A program made the translations under genes and the position numbers. Positions 38,689 to 48,516 of a stretch of 64,000 nt of DNA are shown here, piece after piece (positions within the stretch are counted from its first letter, which is position 1; each line of letters begins with the position of its first letter). This DNA comes from Oscillibacter sp. MSJ-31. Lineage in GTDB: Bacteria > Bacillota > Clostridia > Oscillospirales > Oscillospiraceae. The notes under the pieces were generated by a model. That model was not told the DNA's origin. It searched no databases and worked only from the letters and a program-made list of their open reading frames with translations. The stretch lies in assembly GCF_018918025.1 (NCBI RefSeq), contig NZ_JAHLPT010000002.1, positions 202,358 to 266,357 on the forward strand. Reading direction: 5' to 3'.

Positions 38689-40791
38689 ATGAGTGAAAAA
38701 GATCGTATTCCCGAGCTGTTTGGTTCGATGTCCTTTAATGAGGGAACGATGGAGCAGTATGTTCCGCATCAGGCGATGGAAGTCTGGCGCGACTGCCTGA
38801 AAAGCGGCAAGCCGCTGCCACTGACCGCCGCGAACGATATCGCCGAGGCCATGAAGACCTGGGCGCTGGAGCATGGCGCGACGCATTTTACCCATTGGTT
38901 CCAGCCCTTGACCGGCATCACCGCCGAAAAGCACGACAGCTTTATCAACCCCATCGGCGGCGGCAAGATCATCATGGATTTCTCAGGCAAGGAGCTGGTG
39001 TGCGGCGAGCCCGACGCCTCGAGCTTCCCCTCCGGCGGTCTGCGCGCGACCTTTGAGGCGCGCGGCTACAGCGCATGGGACCCCACCGCCTTTGCCTTCA
39101 TCAAGGACGGCAGCCTTTGCATCCCGACGGTGTTCTGCTCCTACGGCGGCGCGGCGCTGGACAAGAAGACCCCGCTGCTGCGCTCGAACGAGGCGGTCAA
39201 CCGCGAAGCGGTGAAGCTGCTGCATCTTTTCGACAGCCAGAAGGACGTCAGTAAGGTCACGCCGCAGGTCGGCCCCGAGCAGGAGTATTTCCTCATTGAC
39301 CGCGAGCTGTACCTCAAGCGTGAGGACCTGCGACTGTGCGGCCGCGCCCTCTTCGGCAGCAAGCCGCCCAAGGGCCAGGAGCTGGACGACCACTACTTCG
39401 GCGTCATCCGCCCGCGCGTGGCGGCCTTTATGAAGGAGTTGGACGAGGAGCTGTGGAAGCTCGGCGTGCTCTCCAAGACCAAGCACAACGAGGTCGCCCC
39501 CGGTCAGCACGAGATGGCTCCCATCTACTGCGACGCCAACACCGCCAACGATCAGAACCAGCTCGTCATGGAGACGATGAAGAAGGTCGCCGAGCGCCAC
39601 GGTCTCGTCTGCCTGCTGCATGAAAAGCCCTTTGCCGGCGTCAACGGCTCCGGTAAGCACGTCAACTGGTCGCTCTCGACCGACACGGGCGAGAATCTGT
39701 TCTCCCCCGGCAAAACGCCCAGCCAGAACGCCGTGTTCCTGCTTTTCCTCGCCGCCTTCGTCAAGGGCGTGGACGAGTATCAGGAGCTGCTGCGCTGCTC
39801 CGTCGCCTTCGCGGGCAACGATCACCGTCTCGGCGCGCAGGAAGCGCCGCCGGCCATCATCTCCGTCTTCCTCGGCTCCGAGCTGCAGAGCATCATCGAC
39901 GCCATCGTCGGTGAGAGCGACTATACCGAGACCGAGCGCAAGACGCTGCGCATCGGCGTGGACGTGCTGCCCTCCATCCCGCAGGACACCACCGACCGCA
40001 ACCGTACCTCGCCCGTGGCTTTCACCGGCAACAAGTTCGAGTTCCGTATGCCCGGCTCCAGCCAGTCCATCGCCGGCCCCGTCACGGTGCTCAACACCAT
40101 CATGGCGGAGGAGCTCAGCCAGTTCTACGCGGTGCTCAAGGAGGCGCCGGACTTCAACAAGGCGCTGCACGACCTTGTGCGCAAGGCGTTCATCGAGCAT
40201 GGCCGCATCATCTTTAACGGCAACGGCTATGAGGAGGCGTGGGTCGAGGAGGCCGCGCGCCGCGGCCTTGCGAATCTGCGCAGCACCGCCGACGCCCTGC
40301 CGACCTATGTTCTGCCCAAGAACGTCGAACTGATGATGAAGCACGGCGTTTACACGAAGGAGGAAATGCTCTCCCGCCACGAGATCCACATGGAGAAGTA
40401 CCGCAAGGTCATCCACATCGAAGCGGCCACCATGGTCGATATGGTCCAGCATGAGATCCTCAACGCCGCCTCCGAGTATGAGAGCAAGCTCTGCGAGACG
40501 ATGCTGCGCAAGCACGAGGCCGCACCCGAGCTGCCCTGCCACGTCGAGAAGTCGCTGGCCAACTCCATCGGCATCCTCAACGACAAGCTGCTCGAGCAGA
40601 CCGTGACGCTCAAGACCGCGCTGGAGACTGCGCCCGTCGGCGCCTCCGGCGAAGAGGAGATGCGCTATTACCACGACGTTGTTGCCGCTGATATGGACGC
40701 GGTGCGCGATACTGTCGACCGTCTCGAGACGCTGACCGCCGGCAAGTACTGGCCGTATCCGACCTTCTACGATCTGCTTTTCTCCGTTTGA
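38689..40791 (+). CDS. glnN: Glutamine synthetase type III
   Basis: GSIII makes glutamine from glutamate, ammonia and ATP. The 700-residue length is right for GSIII, far longer than GSI. Motifs include ATHFTHWFQPLTG, KHDSFINP, FPSGGLRATFEARGY, VGPEQEYFLID, KHNEVAPGQHEMAPIY (ATP/metal site) and NDHRLGAQEAPPAI. AAGGAGG lies upstream. A terminator follows, so it is monocistronic. Confidence 0.96.
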   Translation: MSEKDRIPELFGSMSFNEGTMEQYVPHQAMEVWRDCLKSGKPLPLTAANDIAEAMKTWALEHGATHFTHWFQPLTGITAEKHDSFINPIGGGKIIMDFSGKELVCGEPDASSFPSGGLRATFEARGYSAWDPTAFAFIKDGSLCIPTVFCSYGGAALDKKTPLLRSNEAVNREAVKLLHLFDSQKDVSKVTPQVGPEQEYFLIDRELYLKREDLRLCGRALFGSKPPKGQELDDHYFGVIRPRVAAFMKELDEELWKLGVLSKTKHNEVAPGQHEMAPIYCDANTANDQNQLVMETMKKVAERHGLVCLLHEKPFAGVNGSGKHVNWSLSTDTGENLFSPGKTPSQNAVFLLFLAAFVKGVDEYQELLRCSVAFAGNDHRLGAQEAPPAIISVFLGSELQSIIDAIVGESDYTETERKTLRIGVDVLPSIPQDTTDRNRTSPVAFTGNKFEFRMPGSSQSIAGPVTVLNTIMAEELSQFYAVLKEAPDFNKALHDLVRKAFIEHGRIIFNGNGYEEAWVEEAARRGLANLRSTADALPTYVLPKNVELMMKHGVYTKEEMLSRHEIHMEKYRKVIHIEAATMVDMVQHEILNAASEYESKLCETMLRKHEAAPELPCHVEKSLANSIGILNDKLLEQTVTLKTALETAPVGASGEEEMRYYHDVVAADMDAVRDTVDRLETLTAGKYWPYPTFYDLLFSV

Positions 40792-40796
40792 TCCCC

Positions 40797-40825
40797 AAAA
40801 GGAACGCTTTCTGAGCGTTCCTTTT
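40797..40825 (+). terminator. Terminator of glnN
   Basis: A 12-bp perfect stem AAAAGGAACGCT with AGCGTTCCTTTT, loop TTCTG. Confidence 0.85.
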
Positions 40826-40865
40826 GAAATGATTTTTCCAATTTATTTGTGTTGTGGAGGAGAAC

Positions 40866-42464
40866 ATGAAGTACATTTTTGTCACCGGCGGCGTGGTGTC
40901 CGGCCTCGGCAAGGGCATCTGCGCGGCGTCGCTCGGCCGCCTGTTGAAGCAGTGCGGGCTGCGCGTGAAGAACCAGAAATTCGACCCCTATCTCAATGTG
41001 GACCCCGGCACGATGAGTCCCTACCAGCACGGCGAGGTCTTCGTCACCGACGACGGCGCGGAGACCGACCTGGACCTCGGCCACTACGAGCGCTTCGTGG
41101 ATGAGGCGCTGAACGCGAACGCTTCCGTCTCCTCCGGCAAGGTCTACTGGAGCGTCCTCAACCGCGAGCGGCAGGGCGGCTACCTCGGCGGCACGGTGCA
41201 GATCATTCCGCACGTCACCGACGAGATCAAAAGCCGCGTCTACGCCATGGACGACGGCGAGACCGACGTGTGCATCACGGAGATCGGCGGCACGGTGGGC
41301 GATATCGAGAGCCAGCCGTTCCTTGAAGCGATCCGGCAGGTCGCGGCGGAAAAAGGGAGAGGAAACGTCCTCTTTATCCACGTTCCGCTCATCGTCTCCA
41401 TCCCCGGCAGCGGCGAGCTCAAGAGCAAGCCCACGCAGCATTCCGTCAAGGAGCTGCTCTCCCTCGGCATCCAGCCGGATATCCTCGTCTGCCGCACGGA
41501 CAGCCCGTTGACCGACGATGTGCGCCACAAAATCGCGCTGTTCTGCAACGTTGAGCCGGAGTGCGTGATCCCGAACGTCACGGCCTCCACACTCTATGAG
41601 GTGCCGCTGCTGCTTGAGGACGCCGGCCTCTGCCGCGAGGTCTGCCGCAAGCTCGGCTTTGACTGCGGCGAGCCGGATATGAAGGCATGGACGGCGCTCG
41701 TCGAGAAGATCAAGCACGCGCACAAACAGGTGACCATCGCGCTCGTCGGCAAGTATACCGGCCTGCACGACGCTTATCTGAGCGTCGTTGAGTCGCTCTT
41801 CCACGCGGGCACGGCCTGCGACGCACAGGTGACGATCCAATGGGTCGATTCCGAAACGCTGACGGCGGAGAATGTCGCCTCCGTTCTCGGCGGCTGCGCG
41901 GGCGTGCTGGTGCCCGGCGGCTTCGGCGACCGCGGCATCGAGGGCATGATCCTCGCCGCGCAGTACGCGCGCGAGAACGGCGTGCCCTATCTCGGCATCT
42001 GCCTCGGTATGCAGATCGCCGTCATCGAGTTTGCGCGCCACGCCGTCGGCTGGGCCGACGCGCACAGCGCGGAGTTCTCCTCCCTCACTGCGCACCCGGT
42101 CATCGCGCTGCTGCCCGACCAGATCGGCGTGACCGCCAAGGGCGGCACGATGCGTCTCGGCAAATACCCCTGCGTGCTCGGCGAGGGCACGAAGGCGTAT
42201 GCCGCCTACGGCACACGCGAGATCTCCGAGCGCCACCGTCACCGCTACGAGTTCAATAACCTCTTCCGCGAGGAGCTTGAGCGCGCGGGCATGACCTTCT
42301 CCGGCACCTCGCCGGACGGCTCGCTCGTTGAGATCGCCGAGCTGAGCGAGCAGGATTGGTACGTCGGCTGCCAGTTCCACCCCGAATTCAAGAGCCGTCC
42401 CGACCGTCCGCACCCACTCTTCACCGGCTTTGTCGCCGCGGCGCTGCGCAAGGCGGGCAAATAA
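40866..42464 (+). CDS. pyrG: CTP synthase
   Basis: PyrG amidates UTP to CTP. The 532-residue protein has the synthetase domain ([34 protein letters not shown]) and a C-terminal glutaminase with the nucleophile cysteine in YLGICLGMQ and [12 protein letters not shown] chose the ATG at 40866 because GTGGAGGAG lies just upstream. Two terminator hairpins follow. Confidence 0.97.
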   Translation: MKYIFVTGGVVSGLGKGICAASLGRLLKQCGLRVKNQKFDPYLNVDPGTMSPYQHGEVFVTDDGAETDLDLGHYERFVDEALNANASVSSGKVYWSVLNRERQGGYLGGTVQIIPHVTDEIKSRVYAMDDGETDVCITEIGGTVGDIESQPFLEAIRQVAAEKGRGNVLFIHVPLIVSIPGSGELKSKPTQHSVKELLSLGIQPDILVCRTDSPLTDDVRHKIALFCNVEPECVIPNVTASTLYEVPLLLEDAGLCREVCRKLGFDCGEPDMKAWTALVEKIKHAHKQVTIALVGKYTGLHDAYLSVVESLFHAGTACDAQVTIQWVDSETLTAENVASVLGGCAGVLVPGGFGDRGIEGMILAAQYARENGVPYLGICLGMQIAVIEFARHAVGWADAHSAEFSSLTAHPVIALLPDQIGVTAKGGTMRLGKYPCVLGEGTKAYAAYGTREISERHRHRYEFNNLFREELERAGMTFSGTSPDGSLVEIAELSEQDWYVGCQFHPEFKSRPDRPHPLFTGFVAAALRKAGK

Positions 42465-42472
42465 TAGTGAAG

Positions 42473-42500
42473 GGGGCGGAGCCGTATGGCTCCGCCCCCT
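42473..42500 (+). terminator. Terminator hairpin after pyrG
   Basis: GGGGGCGGAGCC and GGCTCCGCCCCC pair across GTAT. No T-run follows directly. Confidence 0.7.
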
Positions 42501-42508
42501 GCATGAAA

Positions 42509-42537
42509 AAAGAGAACCGCCGCGCGGTTCTCTTTTG
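42509..42537. terminator. Bidirectional terminator between pyrG and metI
   Basis: AAAAGAGAACCGC with GCGGTTCTCTTTT (13 bp), loop CGC. It serves both pyrG and the convergent met operon. Confidence 0.85.
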
Positions 42538-42543
42538 CTGTAT

Positions 42544-43240
42544 TCAGCGGTTTTTCAGACGCTTGTCGCACTTGGCGGCGAGCTTCGTGCCGACGCTCTG
42601 GAAGAGCTGCACGAGCAGAATGAGCAGGATGACCGCCGCGTACATCACGAGATATTTGTAGCGGTAGTAGCCGTAGTCAATGGCGATCTTGCCGAGGCCG
42701 CCGCCGCCGATGATGCCGCTCATGGCCGAATAGCCGAGGATGGTCGTGAGCGCGATGGTGAAGTTCTGCAGCAGGGAGGGGATGCTTTCGGGGATCATCA
42801 CCTTGCAGATGATCTGCATGGGCGTCGCGCCCATGCTCTGCGCGGCCTCGATGATGTTGGGGTCCAGCTCACGCAGGCTGCTCTCGACGAGACGCGCGAC
42901 GAACGGAAAGGCCGCGACGACAAGCGGAACGATGGTCGCGGTCGTGCCGACGGTCGTGCCGATGATGAGGCGCGAGAGCGGAAAGACCATGATCATCAAA
43001 ATCAGGAACGGAATAGAGCGCAGCAGGTTGATAAGAACGTTCAGCACGCTCATCAGCCAGCGGGGGAGCGGCAGTACGCCGTCCCTTTCGCCCACCACGA
43101 GCAGCACGCCCAGCGGCAGACCGATCACGATGGCGAAGGCCGTGGAGAGGAGCGTAACATAGAAGGTTTCCCAGATGGCGGAGAGGAACTGCGTTTGCAG
43201 CGCTGCGGTCAGCTCCTCGATGGACTCGGGAGAGAAAAGA

Positions 43241-43251
<11 letters not shown>
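42544..43251 (-). CDS. metI: Methionine ABC transporter permease
   Basis: The 235-residue membrane protein has five to six hydrophobic segments and the MetI coupling motif EAAQSMGATPMQIICKV, with FPFVARLVESSLRELDP before it. A GTG start with GAGGAGGCG upstream overlaps the end of metN by 11 bp. It is the last gene of metQ-metN-metI. Confidence 0.94.
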
Positions 43252-44248
<997 letters not shown>

Positions 44249-44272
44249 GGAATTCTCCTCCTTTCTTTTATC

Positions 44273-45121
44273 TTACTTCAGGGCGTCCAGCGTGGTCTGC
44301 TTGCCGCCGTAGAGACCCATGGGCTCGACGTGAATGGCAGCGACGGAGACGATGTGTGTGCCGTTTTCCTTGTTGAAGTCATCAAGATAGGGGGTGTGCT
44401 GGAAGTAGTTGGCGTCCACGGTGCCGTCCTCCACGACGGTGTTGGGCACAACGTAGTCGTTGTAGGTCTGAATGTCGAGGGTGATGTCCTTTTCGGCAAG
44501 GATCTCCTTGGCGACCTCGAGGATCTCGGCGTGGGGCGTGGGGGATGCGGCGACGGAGATGGTCTGACCCGCGAGCGCGGCGTAGTCAACGCTGGCGTCG
44601 TAGCCGTCGCCCGGATTCTCGACGGTGCTCACGACCGCACCGTCATACTTCTCGGCGATGTAATCGGCGACCTGCTGGCTCTCGAGCGCGGCGACCAGAG
44701 CCTTGACCTTGTCGCTGGACTCGTTGCCTTCCTTGACAGCGAGGATGTTGGCGTAAGCGGAGGCGGAGCCTTCAATGACCAGAGAATCCTTGACAGGATT
44801 CAGCCCGGCGTTGATGGCGTAGTTGGAGTTGATGACGGCGTAGTCCACATCCTTGAGGATGTTGGGGATCTGCGCGGCTTCGGTCTCAACGATCTCGACG
44901 TTGTGAGGATTCTCGGCGATGTCGTTCTTGGTGGCGGTGATGCCGGCGCCGTCCTTGAGCTTGATGATGCCGTTGGCTTCGAGCAGCAGCAGGGCGCGGG
45001 CTTCGTTGGTGGTGTCGTTGGGGACTGCGATCTGAATGGCGGCGTCGGCCTTTTTGCCGCAGCCGGAGAGAATACCGAGGGCGAGAACTGCCGCGAGGGC
45101 AAGAGAAATGAGCTTTTTCAT
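44273..45121 (-). CDS. metQ: MetQ-family methionine-binding lipoprotein, circularly permuted
   Basis: The 282-residue protein has a lipoprotein signal (residues 1-21, LSGC box). The mature part then starts with what is normally the C-terminal two thirds of MetQ: IAVPNDTTNEARALLLLE, IIKLKDGAGITAT, DVDYAVINSNYAINAGL. After a short linker (about 168-184) it ends with what is normally the N-terminal third: SVAASPTPHAEILEVAKEIL, DANYFQHTPYLDDFNKENG and HVEPMGLYGGKQTTLDALK. In ordinary MetQ the LDELKDG segment runs directly into the VPNDPTN segment. All parts are present once, in one frame. It heads the metQNI operon. Confidence 0.93.
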   Translation of the reverse strand: MKKLISLALAAVLALGILSGCGKKADAAIQIAVPNDTTNEARALLLLEANGIIKLKDGAGITATKNDIAENPHNVEIVETEAAQIPNILKDVDYAVINSNYAINAGLNPVKDSLVIEGSASAYANILAVKEGNESSDKVKALVAALESQQVADYIAEKYDGAVVSTVENPGDGYDASVDYAALAGQTISVAASPTPHAEILEVAKEILAEKDITLDIQTYNDYVVPNTVVEDGTVDANYFQHTPYLDDFNKENGTHIVSVAAIHVEPMGLYGGKQTTLDALK

Positions 45122-45186
45122 AATTTTATTCTTCCTTTTCTTGATTTTGATATTATTTGAATGATTTTTGATGCGACGATCCGCGG

Positions 45187-45255
45187 TCACATTCGACCGC
45201 TCATGCGGGAACACGAACCGTGCGGACACATTCGCTCTTTCAACAGCTTGAGCAT
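45187..45255 (-). CDS. Met/Cys-containing leader peptide of the met operon
   Basis: A 22-codon frame (MLKLLKERM, then CPHGSCSRMSGRM) lies between the promoter and metQ. It has AAAGGAGG 9 nt upstream, a stronger ribosome site than metQ itself. Four of 22 residues are Met and two are Cys. This suggests translational or attenuation control by sulfur amino acid supply. No SAM riboswitch or T-box is apparent. Confidence 0.55.
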   Translation of the reverse strand: MLKLLKERMCPHGSCSRMSGRM

Positions 45256-45288
45256 CGTGTTTGACCTCCTTTGCTTGGGACGCTGTTA

Positions 45289-45317
45289 GTTATACACGAT
45301 GCTTCGCCATTTGTCCA
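45289..45317 (-). promoter_or_regulatory. Promoter of the metQNI operon
   Basis: On the minus strand TGGACA, 17-bp spacer, TATAAC. The start would be about 30 nt before the leader peptide. Confidence 0.6.
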
Positions 45318-45322
45318 ATACG

Positions 45323-45356
45323 CTATAAGGATAATGAGTTATAGGTGCAAACTATA
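45323..45356. promoter_or_regulatory. LysR-type operator upstream of metQ
   Basis: CTATAA at 45323 and TTATAG at 45339 form an inverted repeat with 10-bp gap; TATAG at 45340 and CTATA at 45352 form a second one. Both carry the T-N11-A type geometry of LysR regulators and lie just upstream of the -35. The adjacent LysR gene is the likely binder. Confidence 0.6.
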
Positions 45357-45431
45357 GCATAGTGCGTTTCATATACTTCAATGGCATAATGTCGAGACAT
45401 ATATTGACGATATGAACAAAACAGGAGGGTG

Positions 45432-46367
45432 TCAGTTGGACAAACCACCCTGTGCCGCGTGAAGAAATTCCTGTATTTTCTCGATATACAGTTTGCCGAC
45501 GCTGCTGAGGATCTGGTTTTTCTTCACGATATAGCCGACCTTCATCACGCCGTTGATGGGGCTGTCGTCCGAAAGGGGAATGACGCGGTAGTCCCCGCCG
45601 TTGAGCTCCTCGCACACGATGCCCGAGCAGAGCGTGTAGCCGTAGAGCCCGACCATCAGGTTGACCATCGTAGCGCGGTCGTTGACCTTGACGGTCTGAG
45701 AGTAGTCGTTCATGGACGACAGCTCCTCGGAAAAGTAGAAGGAGTCGTTGCCGCCCTGCTCAAAGGAGAGGAAGGGGTAATCGCTCAGCTCCTCGCCGTG
45801 GATCTCTGCGCGGTCGGCGAGCGGGTGGTTTTTCCACAGAAAGACATAGGACTTGCAGTCCATCAGCTCGTGGAACTCGATGTCGTTCGCGCGGAGGATC
45901 TTCGTGATGACGTTGCGGTTGAAGTCGCTGAGGTAGAGGATGCCGATCTCGCTGCGCAGGCTTGCGACGTCGTCGATGACCTCGCGCGTCTTGCTCTCGC
46001 GGATGGCGAAATCGTATTTGGCGGTATCGAAGCTCTTGGCCATCTCCACGAAAGCCTTGACCGCGAAGGAATAGTGCTGCGTCGTCACGCCGAACTTCTT
46101 TTTCAGCTCGTTGGGATGCGCGTATTTCTCCGCCAGCGTCTCATACTGGTGGTAGACCTGACGGGCATAGTCGATGAACTCCTGCCCGTCGTTCGTCAGC
46201 GTCACGCCGCGTCCGCTACGGTGGAAGATGGTGATGCCGAGCTCACGCTCCAGCTCCTGCATCGCGCCGGTGAGCGAGGGCTGGGCGATGTAGAGCCGTT
46301 CCGCCGCCTTGTTCATCGAGCCGGTCTCGGAAATGACGATGGCATAGTGGAGCTGTTGGAGCGTCAT
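45432..46367 (-). CDS. LysR-family regulator, probably of sulfur amino acid uptake
   Basis: The 311-residue protein has the LysR winged helix (MTLQQLHYAIVISETGSMNK, then AAERLYIAQPSLTGAMQELE) and an effector domain in two lobes. The ATG at 46367 has CGGAGG upstream. It lies immediately upstream of metQNI on the same strand, with LysR-type boxes between, and diverges from an Rrf2 gene. A CysL or CmbR-like role is inferred. Confidence 0.88.
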   Translation of the reverse strand: MTLQQLHYAIVISETGSMNKAAERLYIAQPSLTGAMQELERELGITIFHRSGRGVTLTNDGQEFIDYARQVYHQYETLAEKYAHPNELKKKFGVTTQHYSFAVKAFVEMAKSFDTAKYDFAIRESKTREVIDDVASLRSEIGILYLSDFNRNVITKILRANDIEFHELMDCKSYVFLWKNHPLADRAEIHGEELSDYPFLSFEQGGNDSFYFSEELSSMNDYSQTVKVNDRATMVNLMVGLYGYTLCSGIVCEELNGGDYRVIPLSDDSPINGVMKVGYIVKKNQILSSVGKLYIEKIQEFLHAAQGGLSN

Positions 46368-46398
46368 GGGCGTATTCCTCCGTGTACAGAATGAAGAA

Positions 46399-46474
46399 AG
46401 TATAGCATACGGGCGGACAAAATTCAAGCGCGGCGGGCGCTGCGCTTGAATTCCTACAAAGTATATGGTATTAT
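46399..46474. promoter_or_regulatory. Symmetric divergent promoters of the LysR and Rrf2 genes
   Basis: AATTCAAGCGC (46421-46431) and GCGCTTGAATT (46442-46452) form an 11-bp perfect palindrome. Each arm contains the -35 (TTGAAT) of one promoter: minus strand TTGAAT-17-TATACT (46427 to 46399), plus strand TTGAAT-17-TATTAT (46446 to 46474). One dimer bound there would block both. Confidence 0.7.
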
Positions 46475-46498
46475 AGATAAAAAACGGAAGGTGAGCCT

Positions 46499-46936
46499 AT
46501 GCGTATCTCGACCAAGGGACGCTACGCGCTGCGCCTGATGCTCGACCTTGCGGAGCATCAGGGAGACGGCTGCGTATCGCTCAAGGACGTTGCCCAACGG
46601 CAGGATATCTCCAAAAAATACCTCGAGCAGATCGTTCCGACGCTCAGCCGCGCCGGCTTCCTGCTCACGAACCGCGGCTATCAGGGCGGCTACCGGCTGG
46701 CCCGCCGGCCGGAGGACTACACCGCGCGGGACATTCTGCGCCTGACCGAGGGAAGTCTTGCCCCCGTGGCCTGTCTGGACTGCGAGGTCAACACCTGCCC
46801 GCGCAGCGCGAATTGCCCGACTCTCCCGCTCTGGCAGGGCCTGGACCGTGTGATCGAGGATTATCTCGCGGGCGTCACGCTGCAGGATCTGATCGACCGC
46901 CAGCGCGAGCACAGCGGCGACGACTATGTGATCTGA
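46499..46936 (+). CDS. Rrf2-family regulator with cysteine ligands
   Basis: The 145-residue protein has the Rrf2 winged helix (MRISTKGRYALRLMLDLAEH start) and four cysteines at 92, 95, 100 and 106 in the place where IscR and NsrR bind an Fe-S cluster, so it may sense iron-sulfur or redox state, unlike CymR. GGAAGGTG lies upstream. It shares its promoter region with the LysR gene. Confidence 0.88.
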   Translation: MRISTKGRYALRLMLDLAEHQGDGCVSLKDVAQRQDISKKYLEQIVPTLSRAGFLLTNRGYQGGYRLARRPEDYTARDILRLTEGSLAPVACLDCEVNTCPRSANCPTLPLWQGLDRVIEDYLAGVTLQDLIDRQREHSGDDYVI

Positions 46937-46939
46937 AAA

Positions 46940-46975
46940 AAGTAGGCGGCTGCCATCGGCAGCCGCCTACTTTAT
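46940..46975. terminator. Bidirectional terminator between Rrf2 and lysS
   Basis: AGTAGGCGGCTGCC and GGCAGCCGCCTACT (14 bp), loop ATC, with A-run and TTTATA at the edges. Confidence 0.9.
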
Positions 46976-46985
46976 AGTCAAGCCG

Positions 46986-48485
46986 TTACGGGCGCATGGT
47001 CGGGAACAGGATCACATCGCGGATGGAATCCGTGCCGCAGAGCATCATCGCGCAGCGGTCGATGCCGAAGCCCAGACCGCCCGTCGGGGGCAGACCGTAT
47101 TCGAGAGCCATAACGTAGTCCTCGTCCATCATCTCCGCCTCGTCGTCGCCGTTGGCGCGCTTTTCGACCTGCGCCTTGAAGCGCTCATACTGATCCATCG
47201 GGTCGTTGAGCTCGGTGAAGGCGTTGCCCATCTCGCAGCCGCACACGAACATCTCGTAGCGCTCGGTCAGGTGCGGGTCGGACGGGCTGCGCTTGGCAAG
47301 CGGGCTGACCTCGACGGGATACATGGTGATGAACGTCGGCTGGATGAGCGTCTCCTCGACCTTCTGGTCGAAGGTCTCGTAGAGGGCGTTGCCCCAGGTC
47401 TTGTCCACACCGTCCATATCAACGCCGACGCTCTTGGCGAGCGCGACGGCGGCGTCGTTGTCGCCCTCGATCGCCATGAAGTCCGCGCCGGTCACTTCCT
47501 TGACGGCGTCGGCCATCGTGACGCGCTTCCACGACGGGGTGAGGTCAATATCGTGGCCGAGCCACTGGAGCTGATAGGTGCCGAGGATTTCCTTCGCGGC
47601 GCCCGCGAGAATGCCCTCCAGAATGTCCATCATGCCGTCAAGGTTCGTGAACGCCTGGTAGAGCTCGCAGGTGGTGAACTCGGGGTTGTGCTTGGTGTCC
47701 ATGCCCTCGTTGCGGAAAATGCGGCCGACCTCGTACACGCGCTCCAGACCGCCGACGATCAGGCGCTTGAGATGCAGCTCGGTGGCGATGCGCATATACA
47801 TATCAATGTCGAGCGTATTGTGATGCGTGATGAACGGCCGCGCGTTCGCGCCGCCCGCGATGGGGCTGAGCACGGGCGTCTCGACCTCCATGAAGCCGAG
47901 GTCGTCGAGGTAGCGGCGCAGGAACGCCACAAATTTCGAGCGGATCTCAAAATTCCGCTTGCTCTCGGGATTGACGATGAGGTCGACGTAACGCTGACGG
48001 TAGCGCAGCTCCTTGTCCTGCAGACCGTGGAATTTTTCGGGCAGCGGCCGCAGAGACTTCGAGAGCAGCGTGATCTCCTTGGCGCGGACGCTCATCTCGC
48101 CGCGCTGGGTGCGGAACACCTCACCGCGCACGCCGACGATGTCGCCGATGTCGTACTTCTTGAAGCGGTTGTATTCCGCCTCGTCCATCTCGTCCTTGCG
48201 GGCGTAGATCTGGATGCGGCCGGACTTGTCCTGTAAGTCGCAGAAGCTGACCTTGCCCATGCCGCGCTTGCTCATCAGTCGGCCGCCGACGGTGACCTCG
48301 GTGCCCTCAAGCTCGTCAAAATGGTCCTTGATGTCCTGCGCGTGGTGGCTGACGTCAAAGCGCGTCTGCTGGAAGGGATCGCGTCCCTCGGCGCGCAGCG
48401 CCGCCAGCTTTTCGCGGCGGACCTTGAGGATCTCGGAAAGGTCCTGCTCCTGCGCGGGAGCGTTTGCCTGATTGTTCTCTGCCAT
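46986..48485 (-). CDS. lysS: Lysyl-tRNA synthetase, class II
   Basis: The 499-residue protein has the N-terminal OB fold (VTVGGRLMSKRGMGKVSFCD) and class II motifs: motif 2 FRNEGMDTKHNPEFTTCELY and motif 3 PPTGGLGFGIDRCAMMLCG. It is downstream of greA on the same strand, an order found in many Clostridia. Confidence 0.97.
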   Translation of the reverse strand: MAENNQANAPAQEQDLSEILKVRREKLAALRAEGRDPFQQTRFDVSHHAQDIKDHFDELEGTEVTVGGRLMSKRGMGKVSFCDLQDKSGRIQIYARKDEMDEAEYNRFKKYDIGDIVGVRGEVFRTQRGEMSVRAKEITLLSKSLRPLPEKFHGLQDKELRYRQRYVDLIVNPESKRNFEIRSKFVAFLRRYLDDLGFMEVETPVLSPIAGGANARPFITHHNTLDIDMYMRIATELHLKRLIVGGLERVYEVGRIFRNEGMDTKHNPEFTTCELYQAFTNLDGMMDILEGILAGAAKEILGTYQLQWLGHDIDLTPSWKRVTMADAVKEVTGADFMAIEGDNDAAVALAKSVGVDMDGVDKTWGNALYETFDQKVEETLIQPTFITMYPVEVSPLAKRSPSDPHLTERYEMFVCGCEMGNAFTELNDPMDQYERFKAQVEKRANGDDEAEMMDEDYVMALEYGLPPTGGLGFGIDRCAMMLCGTDSIRDVILFPTMRP

Positions 48486-48516
48486 AACGTTTTCTCCTTA
48501 TGATCGTCCTCGAGCC

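Noticed and set aside
38983..40674. Long minus-strand frame across glnN
   Set aside because: Antisense shadow of a well-conserved GSIII gene; no start context or domain.
40767..42413. Long minus-strand frame across pyrG
   Set aside because: Antisense shadow in GC-rich DNA; pyrG is certain on the plus strand.
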